In this document: in pieces, positions 6,032-7,588 of the stretch
How positions within the stretch are numbered: the first letter of the stretch is position 1
Layout: each line of letters opens with the position of its first letter
Assembly (NCBI GenBank): GCA_036338025.1
Contig: JAYZDB010000049.1
Span: 1-7,588, forward strand
Direction: 5' to 3'
Origin: JAYZDB01 sp036338025
GTDB lineage: Bacteria > Planctomycetota > UBA1135 > UBA2386
DNA length: 7,588 nucleotides
Notes under the pieces: generated by a model
What the model was told of the DNA's origin: nothing
The model's input: the letters and a program-made list of their open reading frames with translations, nothing else
The model's database searches: none
Made by a program: the position numbers and the translations under genes

Positions 6032-7126
6032 TCAACTGCGCATGCTCCCGAACACCACGGTGCCCAGGGAGCCAAAGATGATCGTTGGGGTCCAAGCCGC
6101 GACGACGGGGTGAATGATGTCCTTGTAGGCGAGGTTTCGGCAGGTCAAGTCCACCACCAGGTACCCAGCACAGATAGCAATCGAGAAGATCACCCGCTCG
6201 ATGCGGCGACCGCGTTCGAAACTAACCGCGAAGGGTAGCGCCAGCAAAATGAGGATGATGTTGGCCAGGGGGAACGTGAAATGCACATGGTAGGAGAGGA
6301 TGTAGTCGGCCTTGCCGGGCCGCAACCGCATCAACTCCTCCAACTCCGTGTAGGACAACTCGGCAGTCTCACGCTGGGTCTTGCCGGAATCCAGGACCTG
6401 GCTCGGGGTCAGCCCCTTCATGCCCAGAAAATCCTGCCGCTTGATCTGGTCGTTGTCGACTCCACCGGTAATACGTCGGCCATCAACCAACTCCCAGTCA
6501 TCTTGCGCCGGGTTCCACTGAGCTGAATCGGCTTCTATGAACACACCGTCGGCCCGTGACGCACCGCGATCATACAGGACTACACCATCCATCAACTGCT
6601 GTTCGTGCTTGTAGACACGGCAGTACAGCTCTCGACGTCCGAGCTCATGCGACCGGAGCGTGATCTGCTGGAGTTCGAATTCGCTCCCCGTCAAATCGGC
6701 GTAGAGCGCCTGCTTTTGTTCCGCAAAAGTCGGAATGACCCACTGCCAGGTTGCTCCCATGGCAAGCGTAGAAATCACCGATACCGAGAGCATCGGCATC
6801 AAAATGCGAAATACGCTGCGACCCGTGAAGACCATCGGTCCGACTTCGTTGGATGCCATCAATCGTGACAAGGCGAACATACAGGCGATCACTGTCACAA
6901 AAGGCGCGATGGTGACGAAGACCAACGGCATGTTGTAGAGATGGTACTCCGCCAGATCGGTTGCCAACTCCAGCAATCCGGACCCGTTTCGAGCGGCCAC
7001 TGCTACGTAGTTGTCCATCTCGAACAGCAGATCGAAGACAACGAACATCATTCCCAGGAACAACAGGGCGGCCAGGTACGCCCCGCCGACGGCAGATGCA
7101 ACGTAGCGATCCATTCTGCCGGCCAT
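6032..7126 (-). CDS. lptG: YjgP/YjgQ-family permease, LptG-like subunit of the lipopolysaccharide exporter
   Basis: A 364-residue inner-membrane protein, likely the LptG half of the LptB2FG ABC transporter that extracts lipopolysaccharide and hands it to the Lpt bridge. It starts MAGRMDRYVASAV. Helices are seen at about residues 9-35, 64-88 and 105-130. A large periplasmic region (about 135-280) fits the family jellyroll domain. Three C-terminal helices lie at about 285-303, 311-332 and 340-362. The cytoplasmic segment RLMASNEVGPMVFTGRS (88-104) matches the family pattern of a conserved Asn-Glu followed by a Gly-containing turn. The frame extends upstream to an ATG at 7192, but I prefer ATG 7126, which overlaps the stop of the preceding gene (TGATG) and gives a family-like N-terminus. 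GGAGG at 7145-7141 lies 14 bases upstream of it. The LptG rather than LptF label rests on gene order and the N-terminus, so it is less certain than the family. Confidence 0.85.
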   Translation of the reverse strand: MAGRMDRYVASAVGGAYLAALLFLGMMFVVFDLLFEMDNYVAVAARNGSGLLELATDLAEYHLYNMPLVFVTIAPFVTVIACMFALSRLMASNEVGPMVFTGRSVFRILMPMLSVSVISTLAMGATWQWVIPTFAEQKQALYADLTGSEFELQQITLRSHELGRRELYCRVYKHEQQLMDGVVLYDRGASRADGVFIEADSAQWNPAQDDWELVDGRRITGGVDNDQIKRQDFLGMKGLTPSQVLDSGKTQRETAELSYTELEELMRLRPGKADYILSYHVHFTFPLANIILILLALPFAVSFERGRRIERVIFSIAICAGYLVVDLTCRNLAYKDIIHPVVAAWTPTIIFGSLGTVVFGSMRS

Positions 7127-7588
7127 CAGATTCGCAAAAGCCTCCAACAGAACGGAAGGCCCAAGATCAAGGTGACCGCAGTCGGCAACCACCCCACGAT
7201 CGGCAACTGCAAGTGCCGCATCGCGGTCTCACCCAGGAAATCCGTGAGATACACGATCGACAACGGAACCATGCAGAAACTCAACGCCAGAACCCGACCA
7301 CGATCACGTGCCAACACCCCAATGCAAAACCCGATCGGGGCCAGCAAGAATGGTAACAACGCGAAACTAGCCCGCCGATGCACCAGGTAGCGTGCCGCAG
7401 CCGGATCCGGATGCACCCCTCGGTACACCTCGGCAAGCAGAGAATCACTACGTAGATCCTTGTTGCCCGGAATCCGCCCCCGGCCCCTGAGCATCTCTAC
7501 GAGATTGGCCGTGATACTGATTTCGCCGATCTGGAACGGCCGAGCCGGTGTGTAGACATTCGTGAGGTGCATCGTAATGCTCTGTGTC
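7126..7588 (-). CDS. lptF: YjgP/YjgQ-family permease, LptF-like, C-terminal part (5' end beyond the right edge)
   Basis: Minus-strand frame open from the right edge to a TGA at 7128-7126. It shows the last 153 residues of a larger protein. The ATG at about 7572 is internal: the frame continues past it to the edge (codons TQSIT), and the protein there is already in the late part of the periplasmic domain (MHLTNVYTPARPFQIGEIS). Three C-terminal membrane helices follow. One contains ASFALLPFLLAPIGFCIGVL, a second contains VLALSFCMVPLSIVYLTDFL, and the last begins at LPIVGWLPTAV. The layout of periplasmic domain end, charged linker and three helices mirrors the downstream LptG-like protein, as expected for paralogous LptF/LptG. 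The 1-base stop/start overlap with lptG indicates one operon. The family call is good for a fragment; LptF rather than LptG is inferred from gene order. Confidence 0.72.
   Translation of the reverse strand, partial: TQSITMHLTNVYTPARPFQIGEISITANLVEMLRGRGRIPGNKDLRSDSLLAEVYRGVHPDPAAARYLVHRRASFALLPFLLAPIGFCIGVLARDRGRVLALSFCMVPLSIVYLTDFLGETAMRHLQLPIVGWLPTAVTLILGLPFCWRLLRI

Noticed and set aside
5523..6113. 196-codon plus-strand open frame overlapping the end of korB
   Set aside because: It is an out-of-frame Ser/Arg/Thr-rich shadow without motifs. It crosses the korB stop only by chance.

Overview
The window is a stretch of ordinary chromosome from a Gram-negative bacterium with roughly 60% G+C. 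Adjacent LptF/LptG-type permease genes imply an outer membrane with lipopolysaccharide. The symporter N-terminus, the DUF368 protein and the KorA/KorB sequence style would fit Planctomycetota or a similar phylum. That placement is an impression from sequence style, not a demonstrated assignment. I see no mobile element, CRISPR array, RNA gene or long repeat.

Layout from left to right. (1) The first 48 codons of a sodium:solute symporter leave the window on the minus strand (1-144). (2) A 167-base divergent spacer holds a possible 11-codon micro-ORF (239-274). (3) A DUF368/PopT-type undecaprenyl-phosphate transporter follows on the plus strand (312-1346). (4) Convergent to it is an FprA/adrenodoxin-reductase-type NADPH:ferredoxin reductase on the minus strand (1419-2819). 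(5) A 294-base divergent regulatory spacer comes next (2820-3113). (6) A two-gene operon, korA-korB, encodes 2-oxoglutarate:ferredoxin oxidoreductase on the plus strand (3114-6028), with a 4-base ATGA overlap. (7) Only 3 bases further on, the end of a minus-strand lptF-lptG pair begins (6032 to the right edge). These two genes share a TGATG stop/start overlap, and lptF is cut by the window edge.

Two functional themes appear. The central one is redox metabolism. KorAB oxidises 2-oxoglutarate to succinyl-CoA and reduces ferredoxin. The divergently transcribed FprA-type enzyme could pass electrons between ferredoxin and NADP(H). The second theme is the cell envelope: PopT-type recycling of the C55-P lipid carrier, and LptFG extraction of lipopolysaccharide from the inner membrane. 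All genes belong to known families. The most notable points are the divergent fprA/korAB arrangement, the nearly abutting convergent korB/lptG ends, and weak or missing ribosome-binding sites on several genes.
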